Source: GCA-2746365 sp964651445 (GTDB taxonomy: Bacteria > Pseudomonadota > Gammaproteobacteria > SZUA-229). From it: DNA of 58,955 nt. Positions 45,846 through 53,399 of the stretch are shown one piece after another. Each line of letters starts with the position of its first letter. Position 1 is the first letter of the stretch. The position numbers and the translations under genes were made by a program. Where the stretch lies: contig CAZYYW010000003.1 in assembly GCA_964651445.1 (NCBI GenBank), forward strand, positions 1-58,955, given 5' to 3'. The notes under the pieces were generated by a model. That model saw nothing but the letters and a program-made list of their open reading frames with translations. It was not told where the DNA came from and made no database searches.

Positions 45846-45890
45846 AAAGCTTTAGTCCGCGAATAACGCAAAAGACGCGAAAAAAGCAAA
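45846..45890 (+). repeat. Left inverted repeat of the GxxExxY cassette
   Basis: Carries TTAGTCCGCGAATAACGC followed by AAAAGACGCGAAAAAAGC. It is the inverted counterpart of 46310-46354, with about three differences over 40 bases. It abuts the stop codon of the GxxExxY gene and lies 28 bases from the carB start. Confidence 0.9.
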
Positions 45891-46280
45891 TTAAATATTA
45901 TGTTTATCATCGTAATTCCAGACTATTCTTCGAATACCTAGCCTTGCCACTCCAAAATTTAATAAAAGTCCTACAGTCAATCCTAATGCTTTCAGGTAAT
46001 TCATTACTTGCGCATCATGCTCCTTATTGAAGGCCGACAATGCTTTTAGCTCAATGAGCAACCTATCATCCACAACAATATCAGCGATATAGTGACCAAC
46101 CTCTATGCCTTTATAACTGATAACAAACTGCGGCTGCCGCTGTATAGGAATACCTGCTTGCGTTAGCTCCATACACAATGCGTTCTCATACACTTTTTCC
46201 AAAAAACCGGCACCTAAGCCATGACTAACATTCTGCGCGCATTTCAATACACGTTCACTTAGCCCGCCACCACAAACCAT
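45891..46280 (-). CDS. GxxExxY-family protein inserted in the carAB operon
   Basis: A 129-residue protein. The name-giving motif is seen in LGAGFLEKVYENAL (about residues 22-35), followed by ADIVVDDRLLIELKA (D...E-x-K, the PD-(D/E)xK nuclease-like core), HDAQVMNYLKA and GLLLNFG. The family is widespread, patchily distributed and of unknown function; a nuclease-type fold is established by motif but activity is not. A strong ribosome site (GGGAGG) precedes the ATG. It lies in the same direction as carA and carB and replaces their usual short spacer. It is framed by near-perfect ~45-bp inverted repeats, which marks it as a late insertion. Confidence 0.9.
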   Translation of the reverse strand: MVCGGGLSERVLKCAQNVSHGLGAGFLEKVYENALCMELTQAGIPIQRQPQFVISYKGIEVGHYIADIVVDDRLLIELKALSAFNKEHDAQVMNYLKALGLTVGLLLNFGVARLGIRRIVWNYDDKHNI

Positions 46281-46309
46281 AAAACCTCCCTGTTTTCAAA
46301 AATAAATGT

Positions 46310-46354
46310 TTCGCTTTTTTCGCGTCTTTAGCGTTATTCGCGGACTAACAGCTT
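46310..46354 (-). repeat. Right inverted repeat of the GxxExxY cassette
   Basis: The minus strand reads AAGCTGTTAGTCCGCGAAT then AACGCTAAAGACGCGAAAA, matching the left arm. It begins directly after the carA stop codon, so insertion left carA intact. If transcribed through, the two arms could pair and enclose the whole GxxExxY message. Confidence 0.9.
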
Positions 46355-47485
46355 TTAAGTCTTTTCCATCAGCGCTATAAAATGATCAAACACCGGTGCT
46401 ATATCGTGCGGCCCGGGACTGGCTTCCGGGTGCCCCTGAAAGCCGAAAGCGGGTTTATCGGTACGCTGTATGCCTTGCAATGAACCATCAAATAGCGAGC
46501 GGTAAGTTGCCTCTAAATTATCCGGAAGACTGTCTTCATCAACCGAAAAACCGTGATTCTGGCTGGTAATCATAACTTTTTTGCTGCTTAAATCTTGCAC
46601 CGGATGATTAGCACCGTGATGGCCAAATTTCATTTTTTGGGTTTTTGCGCCACAGGCCAATGCCAGTAGCTGGTGCCCTAAGCAAATACCAAAGATTGGC
46701 AGCTCGGTTTGTAAAATCTGTCGTATCGCGTCGATGGCATAGTCGCACGGTTCAGGGTCGCCGGGACCGTTGGATAAAAACACACCATCCGGCGACATCG
46801 CCAACACTTCGCTGGCGGGGGTTTTTGCCGGTACCACTGTAACCTTACAACCGCGCGCTACCAACATACGCAAGATATTGCGTTTTACACCGTAGTCGTA
46901 GGCGACGACATGAAATGTTGCCGCTATTGCTTCTGCTGGTTGACTGGTTGCCAGATTCCAGACACTGTCCGTCCAGTGATAGATTTCTGAGGTGGTGACT
47001 TCTTTGGCTAAATCCATGCCTTTTAAACCGGCAAAGGCGCGGGCTTTTTCAGTGGCGGAGGTTGCGACATCAGCCACATCAGTACTGGCTATTATGCAAC
47101 CACTCATAGCGCCCTTATCACGCAGCAAGCGAGTTAAACGCCGGGTATCGATGTCTGCTATAGCCACCGTATTATTATCAACCAGATAGTCCTGCAGGCT
47201 TTTTTCACCGCGCCAGTTACTCATCACCATAGCGCTATCACGAATCACCAAACCGCTGGCATGTATGCCTGCCGCTTCTTCATCCGCTGCGTTAGTGCCA
47301 ACGTTGCCGATATGCGGATAAGTTAAGGTAACGATTTGTTTGCTGTAGGAAGGGTCAGTCAGAATTTCCTGATAACCGGTCATTGCGGTATTAAAAACCA
47401 CTTCGCCGATGGTTTCGCCGTAAACGCCGATGGACTTGCCGTAAAACAAGCTTCCATCTTCAAGCGCTAAAACAGCAGTGGTCAA
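46355..47485 (-). CDS. carA: Carbamoyl-phosphate synthase small subunit
   Basis: Glutamine amidotransferase subunit that feeds ammonia to CarB. Its 376 residues form an N-terminal domain (ALEDGSLFYGKSIG, GYQEILTDPSYSKQIVTLTYPHIGN) and a class I GATase domain with the nucleophile in PIFGICLGHQLLALA (Cys about residue 269). The catalytic His-Glu lie in QGHPEASPGPHD. It is upstream of the GxxExxY insertion and 160 bp downstream of tRNA-Glu. Confidence 0.97.
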   Translation of the reverse strand: MTTAVLALEDGSLFYGKSIGVYGETIGEVVFNTAMTGYQEILTDPSYSKQIVTLTYPHIGNVGTNAADEEAAGIHASGLVIRDSAMVMSNWRGEKSLQDYLVDNNTVAIADIDTRRLTRLLRDKGAMSGCIIASTDVADVATSATEKARAFAGLKGMDLAKEVTTSEIYHWTDSVWNLATSQPAEAIAATFHVVAYDYGVKRNILRMLVARGCKVTVVPAKTPASEVLAMSPDGVFLSNGPGDPEPCDYAIDAIRQILQTELPIFGICLGHQLLALACGAKTQKMKFGHHGANHPVQDLSSKKVMITSQNHGFSVDEDSLPDNLEATYRSLFDGSLQGIQRTDKPAFGFQGHPEASPGPHDIAPVFDHFIALMEKT

Positions 47486-47647
47486 TACATTCTCCAGAAG
47501 GCGGGCTAAAAGCGTAATCGGACTAAAAAACCATAACTGATTTTGATAAAAGTCAGATATGAAAAAGGCCGGTTCGAATCATGCCGATGGCAGTCAAATT
47601 CGTCCAGCCCTTTACTCCGGTAGTTTATACCAGAGTGAAAAAAATAA

Positions 47648-47723
47648 TGGCGTCCCCAAGGGGAGTCGAACCCCTGTTGCCGAGATGAAAACCCGGTGTC
47701 CTAGGCCTCTAGACGATGGGGAC
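47648..47723 (-). tRNA. tRNA-Glu (TTC)
   Basis: A 76-nt tRNA with CCA encoded. The acceptor is GTCCCCA / TGGGGAC, the anticodon TTC lies in GGGTTTTCATC, and the D arm TCGTCTAGAGGCCTAGGACA and T arm AGGGGTTCGACTCCCCT are typical. The 3' end is followed by TTTTTTTCAC on the minus strand, but no clear hairpin was found. Confidence 0.97.
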
Positions 47724-47768
47724 GCACGACGTTGCAACCTCATCTAGGCCCTGTTACAACGGGCGGGA

Positions 47769-47797
47769 ATTGTACTGGGGATTACCCCTCAGGTCAA
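47769..47797 (-). promoter_or_regulatory. Sigma-70 promoter of tRNA-Glu
   Basis: On the minus strand TTGACC and TACAAT are separated by exactly 17 bp and followed by a GC-rich discriminator (TCCCGCCC). The start would be about 40 bases before the mature tRNA, leaving a 5' leader for RNase P. Confidence 0.85.
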
Positions 47798-47856
47798 TAG
47801 TTTTGACCGAGAATAACGTGTTTTATTAGCAGGGAGCTTTGCACTATACATTCACA

Positions 47857-47884
47857 TAAAAAAGCCCCAATCAAAATTGGGGCT
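47857..47884 (-). terminator. Intrinsic terminator of the Rsm/Csr-like RNA
   Basis: AGCCCCAA / TTGGGGCT is a perfect 8-bp stem with a 6-base loop (47863-47884), followed on the minus strand by TTTTTT. No minus-strand protein gene lies upstream, so the terminator itself points to a non-coding transcript. Confidence 0.92.
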
Positions 47885-48040
47885 TCCAGGTGCTTTCTTG
47901 GTGATAAGCATTGCGCTACGGCCAGTCCATTTGGGTATTACTAATCCATGTAAACTTCGAGCATCCTTTGTCCTTTTCCATGTTTATTTCCAATGACCAC
48001 GCATGTATCCCTACTGTCCTGAACGGTTACGTCCTGTATC
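47857..48040 (-). ncRNA. Putative CsrA/RsmA-sequestering small RNA (RsmY/RsmZ/CsrB-like)
   Basis: A predicted ~185-nt transcript with no coding potential. Eleven GGA triplets occur on the minus strand between 48040 and the terminator, several in the CsrA-preferred form AGGAC or AGGAT (ACAGGACG, TCAGGACA, AAGGACAAAGGATG). This density is the hallmark of sponge RNAs that titrate CsrA/RsmA. A TATATAAAT box at 48045-48053 sets the likely start near 48040, a strong hairpin terminator ends it at 47857, and a GacA-type palindrome lies about 70 bp upstream of the start. All three elements together match GacS/GacA-controlled rsm genes. Not confirmed by covariance search; the exact 5' end is inferred. 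Confidence 0.78.
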
Positions 48041-48100
48041 CGTGATTTATATAGTAATCCAAGGCACTGTCTATTTATATCAGACAATGGCGTAAACGAA

Positions 48101-48118
48101 TGTAAGGAAAACCCTACA
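48101..48118 (-). promoter_or_regulatory. GacA-type upstream activating palindrome
   Basis: The minus strand reads TGTAGGGTTTTCCTTACA, which matches the GacA/UvrY/LetA consensus TGTAAG-N6-CTTACA with one mismatch. Its centre is about 60 bases upstream of the -10 box of the sponge-like RNA, a spacing typical of gac-controlled small RNA promoters. Confidence 0.78.
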
Positions 48119-48207
48119 GAAGATTATATTAAGTCTAAAGGACACCCGTTATTCGCCAACAACCAATAACCTAAGACATACAACCTCTTTTAAGCTACGC
48201 TAACAAC

Positions 48208-48720
48208 ATGAAACTAAGTACGCTGGAAACAGTCTTTAGCGCCCTCAATAGTGCCGATATCCGCTACCTCGTTGCAGGCGGCATTGCCGTTAACATCCAT
48301 GGTTATCAACGCATGACGGCTGATTTAGACTTGGTCATTCAGCTTGATGCCAACAATATAAAAAATGCAATGAATAGCCTGACTCACCTTGGCTACCTTC
48401 CCCTTATACCCGTAACCGCGGACGATTTTGCCGACCCAGGCACACGAAAAAACTGGATTGAAACAAAAAACATGCAAGTGCTATCGCTGCAATCAACACA
48501 ACACCCTGAAACCACCATCGATATTTTTGTAACCGAACCTTTTGATTTTGATCTTGAATATAAAACTGCAATTTCTGCCGAACTGACACCCGACATCCAT
48601 TTTAATCTTGTCAATATTCCAACATTAATAAAAATGAAACAGCAGGCTGGTCGGGCGAAAGATATGGATGATATAGAGCATTTAACACTCATTTTGGATA
48701 ACCAACAAAATGAGCAGTAA
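48208..48720 (+). CDS. Nucleotidyltransferase-fold protein (MNT/AbiEii-like)
   Basis: A 170-residue protein of the DNA polymerase beta-like nucleotidyltransferase superfamily. It shows GGIAVNIHG (about residues 24-32), R-x-TADLDLVI with the two catalytic Asp (about 40-45), and a later IDIFVTEPFDF that can supply the third acidic residue. The C-terminal helices (IPTLIKMKQQAGRAKDMDDIEHL) match the family's K-x-x-x-x-R-x-KD-x-x-D pattern. Such enzymes act as toxins or antitoxin-type nucleotide transferases in several two-gene systems. Its stop overlaps the next ORF by 11 bases, so the two are a unit. Molecular target unknown. Confidence 0.75.
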   Translation: MKLSTLETVFSALNSADIRYLVAGGIAVNIHGYQRMTADLDLVIQLDANNIKNAMNSLTHLGYLPLIPVTADDFADPGTRKNWIETKNMQVLSLQSTQHPETTIDIFVTEPFDFDLEYKTAISAELTPDIHFNLVNIPTLIKMKQQAGRAKDMDDIEHLTLILDNQQNEQ

Positions 48721-48937
48721 AAACAAACAAAGCTGGGAGAACGCCAGTTGGCTAGGAAGTCGCCGCGCAATGATCAGACAATCATTAAAACTAACCGTCC
48801 GCGAACGCATACAGGCACTTGAAGAGCTATGCAAAACCAGCCAGAAACTGTCCACTATCAAAACTTCAAAAAAAGTTCATTCGTCCTTCGCGGCCAATCA
48901 ATCGCCCAATAAAAAACCAAAAACTAACAACCAATAA
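48710..48937 (+). CDS. Small helical partner protein of the nucleotidyltransferase
   Basis: A 75-residue protein, SWENASWLGSRRAMIRQSLK then LTVRERIQALEELCK. The W-E-x-A-S-W-x-G-S-R-R segment followed by a leucine-rich amphipathic helix looks like a small conserved family paired with nucleotidyltransferases; its function is not known to me. The last ~10 codons (KKPKTNNQ) are read from the intergenic AACCAATAACC-type word, suggesting the original C-terminus may have been replaced or extended when the cassette boundary formed. Translation is coupled to the upstream gene by overlap. Confidence 0.6.
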   Translation: MSSKNKQSWENASWLGSRRAMIRQSLKLTVRERIQALEELCKTSQKLSTIKTSKKVHSSFAANQSPNKKPKTNNQ

Positions 48938-48941
48938 CCTA
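48911..48941 (+). repeat. AACCAATAACC-type boundary word, copy 2
   Basis: AAAAAACCAAAAACTAACAA followed by CCAATAACC. Related words occur at 48158-48172 (AACAACCAATAACC) and 49691-49718 (AAAAACCAATAACAAATAAC then CAAAAACT). The three copies delimit the nucleotidyltransferase pair and the CopG/MazF pair. Confidence 0.7.
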
Positions 48942-49065
48942 TTTCAAAAACCACATCAGCCCGGACAAGCCCGCAGAGCTTCTATTGGATTGCCCGTTAA
49001 CATCATTCCATAGACAATCAAATACATCTGATATATGCTTAATTTCGTATTACTGAGGTATTACC

Positions 49066-49299
49066 ATGAAAACCATTACATTGAAAGCTGACAGTGATTT
49101 TGATTCACTGCTCAACCAGCTTGCGTCACGCCTGCACAAAACACGCAGCAGCGTTATTCGCGATGCTGTACACAATTACCAGCAACATATAGAGCGTGAA
49201 GAACTAAAACAAAAAATTCAGGCTGCCTCACTCAAGACCCGGAATCAGGCGATTGAAGCAGCAATAGATCTTAGCGATGGAAACGGCGATGGCTTATAA
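49066..49299 (+). CDS. Ribbon-helix-helix antitoxin (CopG-like)
   Basis: A 77-residue protein with an N-terminal ribbon-helix-helix (MKTITLKADSDFDSLLNQLA, then SSVIRDAVHNY), which would bind the operon promoter, and a C-terminal part (KTRNQAIEAAIDL) for toxin binding. A good ribosome site (TGAGG) precedes it. Overlaps the MazF-type toxin start, the standard antitoxin-toxin order. Confidence 0.88.
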   Translation: MKTITLKADSDFDSLLNQLASRLHKTRSSVIRDAVHNYQQHIEREELKQKIQAASLKTRNQAIEAAIDLSDGNGDGL

Positions 49300-49648
49300 A
49301 CGCGGCGCAATTTACCTGGCGAACTTCAACCCGTCAAAAGGAATAGAAGCGGGGAAAATTCGCCCCTGTCTTATTATGCAAAGCGATTTACTCAATGAGG
49401 TTAACCACCCAAGCACAACGGTACTGCCATTAACAACACAATTAATCGATGATGCCGCCCCTTTAAGATACCGCATTAACGCTCGGGATCAGTTAAAAAT
49501 CGATTCCGATTTAATGCTAGATCAAACACGCACGATTGATAACCGACATATAAATAGCGAACAATTAACCTCACTCAGCCAGACTGAAATGGTCGAAATT
49601 GACAGCATGTGCCAGATCGTACTTGGGTTAGACGACCGACTGGTTTAA
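49289..49648 (+). CDS. MazF/PemK-type endoribonuclease toxin
   Basis: About 119 residues with the MazF fold: KRGAIYLANFNPSKGIEAGKIRPCLI (strand-loop holding the catalytic Arg in KIRP), then STTVLPLTTQ (catalytic Thr/Ser region) and DLMLDQTRTIDNRH. Family members cut mRNA at short specific sites; the site here cannot be predicted. ATG 49289 (MAYKRG) is preferred over 49277. It overlaps the antitoxin by 11 bases. Confidence 0.9.
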   Translation: MAYKRGAIYLANFNPSKGIEAGKIRPCLIMQSDLLNEVNHPSTTVLPLTTQLIDDAAPLRYRINARDQLKIDSDLMLDQTRTIDNRHINSEQLTSLSQTEMVEIDSMCQIVLGLDDRLV

Positions 49649-49690
49649 AAAAGAGGTCATTGGTCTTTCGTCTTATAAAAATTTGTAACG

Positions 49691-49718
49691 AAAAACCAAT
49701 AACAAATAACCAAAAACT
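49691..49718 (+). repeat. AACCAATAACC-type boundary word, copy 3
   Basis: AAAAACCAATAACAAATAAC then CAAAAACT lies between the MazF stop and the end of the sugar-phosphate transferase gene, closing the toxin-antitoxin cassette on its right side. Confidence 0.65.
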
Positions 49719-49728
49719 ACTGACTTCG

Positions 49729-51114
49729 TCAGTAAGCATTTTTATGCACAAGACCACGAAACACCGTCATAACAATAATCTTGATATCCAGCCACAGTGA
49801 CCAGTTTTCAATGTAATACAAATCATGTTCTATACGTGTGTGCAAACAAGTATTGCCGCGCCAGCCATGTACTTGCGCCCAACCCGTTAAGCCGGCTTTC
49901 ACTAGGTGTTTTCGCATGTAGTGCGGTATTTCGTCTTTATATTTTTCAACAAAATGCGGGCGCTCAGGGCGCGGGCCTATCAACGACATTTTCCCTTGTA
50001 ATACATTTATTAATTGAGGCAGCTCATCGAGGCTGGTCTTGCGTAGAAATGAACCAAATTTAGTGGCGCGATTATCAACCTTACTCGACCATATCGGCCC
50101 CGACTCTTTTTCGGCCTCAACCGGCATGGTGCGGAATTTATACATGGTAAATTCAACGCCGTTCCATCCCACTCGTCGTTGCCGATAAAAAACCGGCCCC
50201 GGAGAACTCATTTTCACACCCGCCGCTAGCAATAACATTAATGGGCTGGCCAAAATCAACAAAACAGAAGTAAGAACAAAATCTTCAACATTTTTTATAA
50301 CTTCGTTCATTCCATCAATAGCAGAATACGAAATTTTCACCACAGGCACGCCGGCGATTTCAGTTAGTGAGTGGTGCATTAACTGGTATTCAAAAATATC
50401 AGGCACATAACGAATTTCAGTATCCGAACCCTCAAGCGCAGCAATAACACGGCGAATAGTTTTTTCCTCGCTATGCGGCAACGAAATCCAGACTTGATCT
50501 ACTTTGCCCGTATCGACATAGCGACGAAGTTCAGCAACATCAGTAATCACGCGCTTACTTGCCAACCAGTCAGGCAAACATTCAGTACGCTCACCAAATA
50601 ACGCAGAAATTTCAAGCCCAAACCAGGTAGAGCGGCGTAAACGGTCAGCAACCACAACAGCCTGTTCACCCGTCCCTATAATAACGATATGACGATGATT
50701 AAAGCCATTGGAGCGAAGCCAACGCAGAGCAATGCGCAATAACACCCTTGAGCCAACCAACGCCACCCAGGTTGAAGCAAACCAAATGCCCATCCATGAA
50801 CGAGAAAAATCCTCGCCTGATTTAGTGACAAACGCTAATCCGGTCAAGACAAAGCCAACCATAAGCCATGCCATGGTCACGTGTTTGATTTCAGTCAGCG
50901 TTGAAGAACCTCGCCAAACTCGGTATATATTGAATAAAGGGAATATAACAAGCGTCGTAAAACTCGCCAGAAGAATAACGTTTAGATAATGTTCTGGTAA
51001 CCCATGCACACCCATAGCGGTGAATGTTTCATAAGCATTTGAATAGAAATAAGAAACCAACCCAACAAGCATCACAGCAACTATGTCAACAAGGCGTAAG
51101 CCAAAGTTGAGCAT
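49729..51114 (-). CDS. Undecaprenyl-phosphate sugar phosphotransferase (WcaJ/PssY-type)
   Basis: Initiates surface-polysaccharide synthesis by transferring a sugar-1-phosphate, often glucose or galactose, to undecaprenyl phosphate. About 461 residues: N-terminal helices (about 5-120), a Rossmann-like CoA-binding_3 domain (HRHIVIIGTGEQAVVVADRL), a further helix, and the catalytic bacterial sugar transferase domain with VFYRQRRVGWNG, YKFRTMP, RKTSLDELPQLINVLQGKMS and LIGPRPERP. ATG 51114 (MLNFGLRLVD) is chosen because AAGGGA precedes it by 8 bases; ATG 51150 would add 12 residues with a weaker site. It is the last gene of the polysaccharide cluster in transcription order. Confidence 0.93.
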   Translation of the reverse strand: MLNFGLRLVDIVAVMLVGLVSYFYSNAYETFTAMGVHGLPEHYLNVILLASFTTLVIFPLFNIYRVWRGSSTLTEIKHVTMAWLMVGFVLTGLAFVTKSGEDFSRSWMGIWFASTWVALVGSRVLLRIALRWLRSNGFNHRHIVIIGTGEQAVVVADRLRRSTWFGLEISALFGERTECLPDWLASKRVITDVAELRRYVDTGKVDQVWISLPHSEEKTIRRVIAALEGSDTEIRYVPDIFEYQLMHHSLTEIAGVPVVKISYSAIDGMNEVIKNVEDFVLTSVLLILASPLMLLLAAGVKMSSPGPVFYRQRRVGWNGVEFTMYKFRTMPVEAEKESGPIWSSKVDNRATKFGSFLRKTSLDELPQLINVLQGKMSLIGPRPERPHFVEKYKDEIPHYMRKHLVKAGLTGWAQVHGWRGNTCLHTRIEHDLYYIENWSLWLDIKIIVMTVFRGLVHKNAY

Positions 51115-51239
51115 ATGTGAATTCCCTTTTAGAAAACCTTTTTTTATCATCACTCAGCGTCAAAAACCATATCAAAAATTAATTTCTCGTAATTCTAGCA
51201 AGAAATAAACTTCTTTATGTGATACTCAACACAATTATT

Positions 51240-52154
51240 TCAATTGGAATTAAAAAACCCTTTATTCATTGCCAGTCTCCTTTTTAGCCATTGCGGTAAA
51301 CGCTTCTCAATTAGACCCAAGCGAAACCCTGTGTAACGAAATAAGGCTCTTAACATACCTTCAGGGATCAGCCAAAATGCATGCTTGAACAAATACTTAA
51401 ACTCAGAGATAACAAACTTAACCCCCTCTCCTTCTGCCCCGCCAAGCTCTTCCCGAATCCACGGTTCTCGTGCATGAAACACCCCCATATCAAAATACCG
51501 TTGCATTTCTTGCCACAACGAATAACCATGGGAGTGATAAACACATGCTTCTGCCGAATAGGCAATTCTGTAACCAGCTTTCAAGAGTTTTGTAGCAACA
51601 TACATGTCTTCACCAAAAATAACATCTTTTGGAAAACCATCAATTTCATTTAAAGTTGAAACACGATACGCGGCAAAAGAATTTGAGATGAAAGCAGTTT
51701 TCAACCCAAATGTTTTCACTTCTTTTAGTGATCGAGTAAAAGATTTTGATGGGTAATTATAAAATCTCGCATGCCTTTCTATGAACCCGGCATTATTCCT
51801 ATGTAGCTGCCGACCACACACTGCCGCAACCTTATCATCTGCAAATGGGAGCAGTATATCCTTAATCGAATCATACTTACACAAGACTGCATCTTGCGTA
51901 AGAAACACAACGAAATCATAACCCTCAAGAGTAGCAACAGCCGAGCGCCTTGTGCCACCGTGATTGAATGTACAGGCATCTATATGCTTTACATTAAAGC
52001 CGGCAGCATTAGCCTGTATAACCGTTTTATCTTCTGAACAGGAATCAATGATATAAATATCACTTGCATTTACCCCAGAAACCAGTAAAGCATTGATCCA
52101 ATGCTCCCACAATGAACCTGCATTTAATGTTGGCACTAATATAGCTGCATTCAT
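51240..52154 (-). CDS. Glycosyltransferase family 2 (rhamnosyltransferase-like)
   Basis: About 304 residues. The GT-A fold is shown by ILVPTLNAGS at the N-terminus, YIIDSCSEDKT, the FNHGGTRR segment typical of rhamnosyltransferase-type GT2 proteins, and VVFLTQDAVL standing in for the DxD region. The C-terminal half contains GEDMYVATKLLKAGY (catalytic base region) and YHSHGYSL. No ribosome site is obvious at ATG 52154. Sugar donor is not assigned with confidence. The IS5-like remnant separates it from the rest of the cluster. Confidence 0.88.
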   Translation of the reverse strand: MNAAILVPTLNAGSLWEHWINALLVSGVNASDIYIIDSCSEDKTVIQANAAGFNVKHIDACTFNHGGTRRSAVATLEGYDFVVFLTQDAVLCKYDSIKDILLPFADDKVAAVCGRQLHRNNAGFIERHARFYNYPSKSFTRSLKEVKTFGLKTAFISNSFAAYRVSTLNEIDGFPKDVIFGEDMYVATKLLKAGYRIAYSAEACVYHSHGYSLWQEMQRYFDMGVFHAREPWIREELGGAEGEGVKFVISEFKYLFKHAFWLIPEGMLRALFRYTGFRLGLIEKRLPQWLKRRLAMNKGFFNSN

Positions 52155-52295
52155 GTTTTTATGCGAGATAGAATATACCCACAACTATGAGAGTAAGGAT
52201 GCTCACTAACGCAAGCAATAAGAAAACTCATGGATATTCACCAGTCATAAGTTAATTAGTCGAGTCTGAAATAAACATTTGAGCCATTCAAATTG

Positions 52296-53390
52296 CTACC
52301 CTATCGCATCTGAGATGGGTCGCGCTTTCACCATGATTCCTAGTTGCTTTAATTTTTTGAGCAAAAAAACAGCCTCCCTCATCCACTTTTTAAAGCTAAA
52401 AGCTGCTGCTGCCATGACCAGGTTGATTTGATCGCCAACAAAGCCTTTTAGAAAGTTTCTTTTGAGTCGGTGATCACTTTTTAAGTGACCGATCACCGGC
52501 TCGATTTCGGCTCGCCGTCTAAAGCGTTTTCTGGCCAGTTCCACGGCTTCCTTTGAGGCATTTTTTCTTGCAGGTTTTGGTGTCACTATCTGAGTATCAT
52601 TTACTTTTGATTTTCCTCGGCAACCTCTATCACCAATACCAATCGATGGAACACGACCTGTTAAATGTTCAATTTGTGCCAGAACAGCAGGCGCGGTATG
52701 TCCATCAAAATATTTTTATCAGCCTGTGCACAAATAATAATACCGGAGTCTCGCGTCGTTGTAACCGATGCCTTCGTACCAAACTCAAAACGCTTATGCG
52801 TTTTACCTTTTCTCATGTAATAAACAGGGGACTCATGAAGACTATATAACTTGTTTTTGCCACCTCGTTTTTGTAACAACATGCGTAGGTACAGGGCAAA
52901 CCTCTCACTATAAACATGTAGTTGCTCCAATATCATTTTACACTGTATTTCTCGAAGCAATCGACCACTAATGATTTTTAATCGCTTCACCGCAGCACGT
53001 ACACGCTTGCGATTCTTTGGATGACCTGCAAAACGGGTGCAAAGCTTAAGCCGCTTCACCTCTTTTTCATAGGTGCGTGTCAACACAATATGCTCTGCTC
53101 GTGTCATTTTTAAAAGATGATGGTGTGTTTTTATGTACTGCTTCGCACAGTGGGAAAGATGACGTTTTCTCTTCGGCTTAGGCTTCCTGCGCCACTCTAG
53201 CTCCGGCTTCCATGCACCGTCGTATCAATATACATTTCATCTCCAAGCATCTGTTCTGTGTGCATGGCTATAGAAAGAGACAGAATCTCTTCAAGATTCC
53301 CTCATATTTCTTTCTTTCTTCCATCCAATATGAAGACCAAGTTATTCCATCACTTAGCCTCATACTGTAACAACAGTATCACCCTGATAA
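52296..53390 (-). pseudogene. Degraded IS5-like DDE transposase
   Basis: Pieces of one transposase appear in different minus-strand frames. Around 53240: GDEMYIDTTV (first catalytic Asp region). Around 53100-52740: RAEHIVLTRTYEKEVKRL, KNKLYSLHESPVYYMRKGKT and HKRFEFGTKASV. Around 52715-52600: YFDGHTAPAVLAQIEHLTGR and GIGDRGCRGKSKV (second Asp). Around 52520-52330: RRRAEIEPVIGHLKSDHRLK (catalytic Glu) and FLKGFVGDQINLVMAAAAF. At least three frameshifts and several stops break it, so it is dead. Terminal repeats could not be located. It occupies the gap between the GT2 and WbsX genes. Confidence 0.9.
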
Positions 53391-53399
53391 AGAGCTACA

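Noticed and set aside
48393..48770. Minus-strand ORFs opposite the nucleotidyltransferase gene
   Set aside because: They are shadows of a well-supported plus-strand gene with catalytic motifs and a coupled partner.
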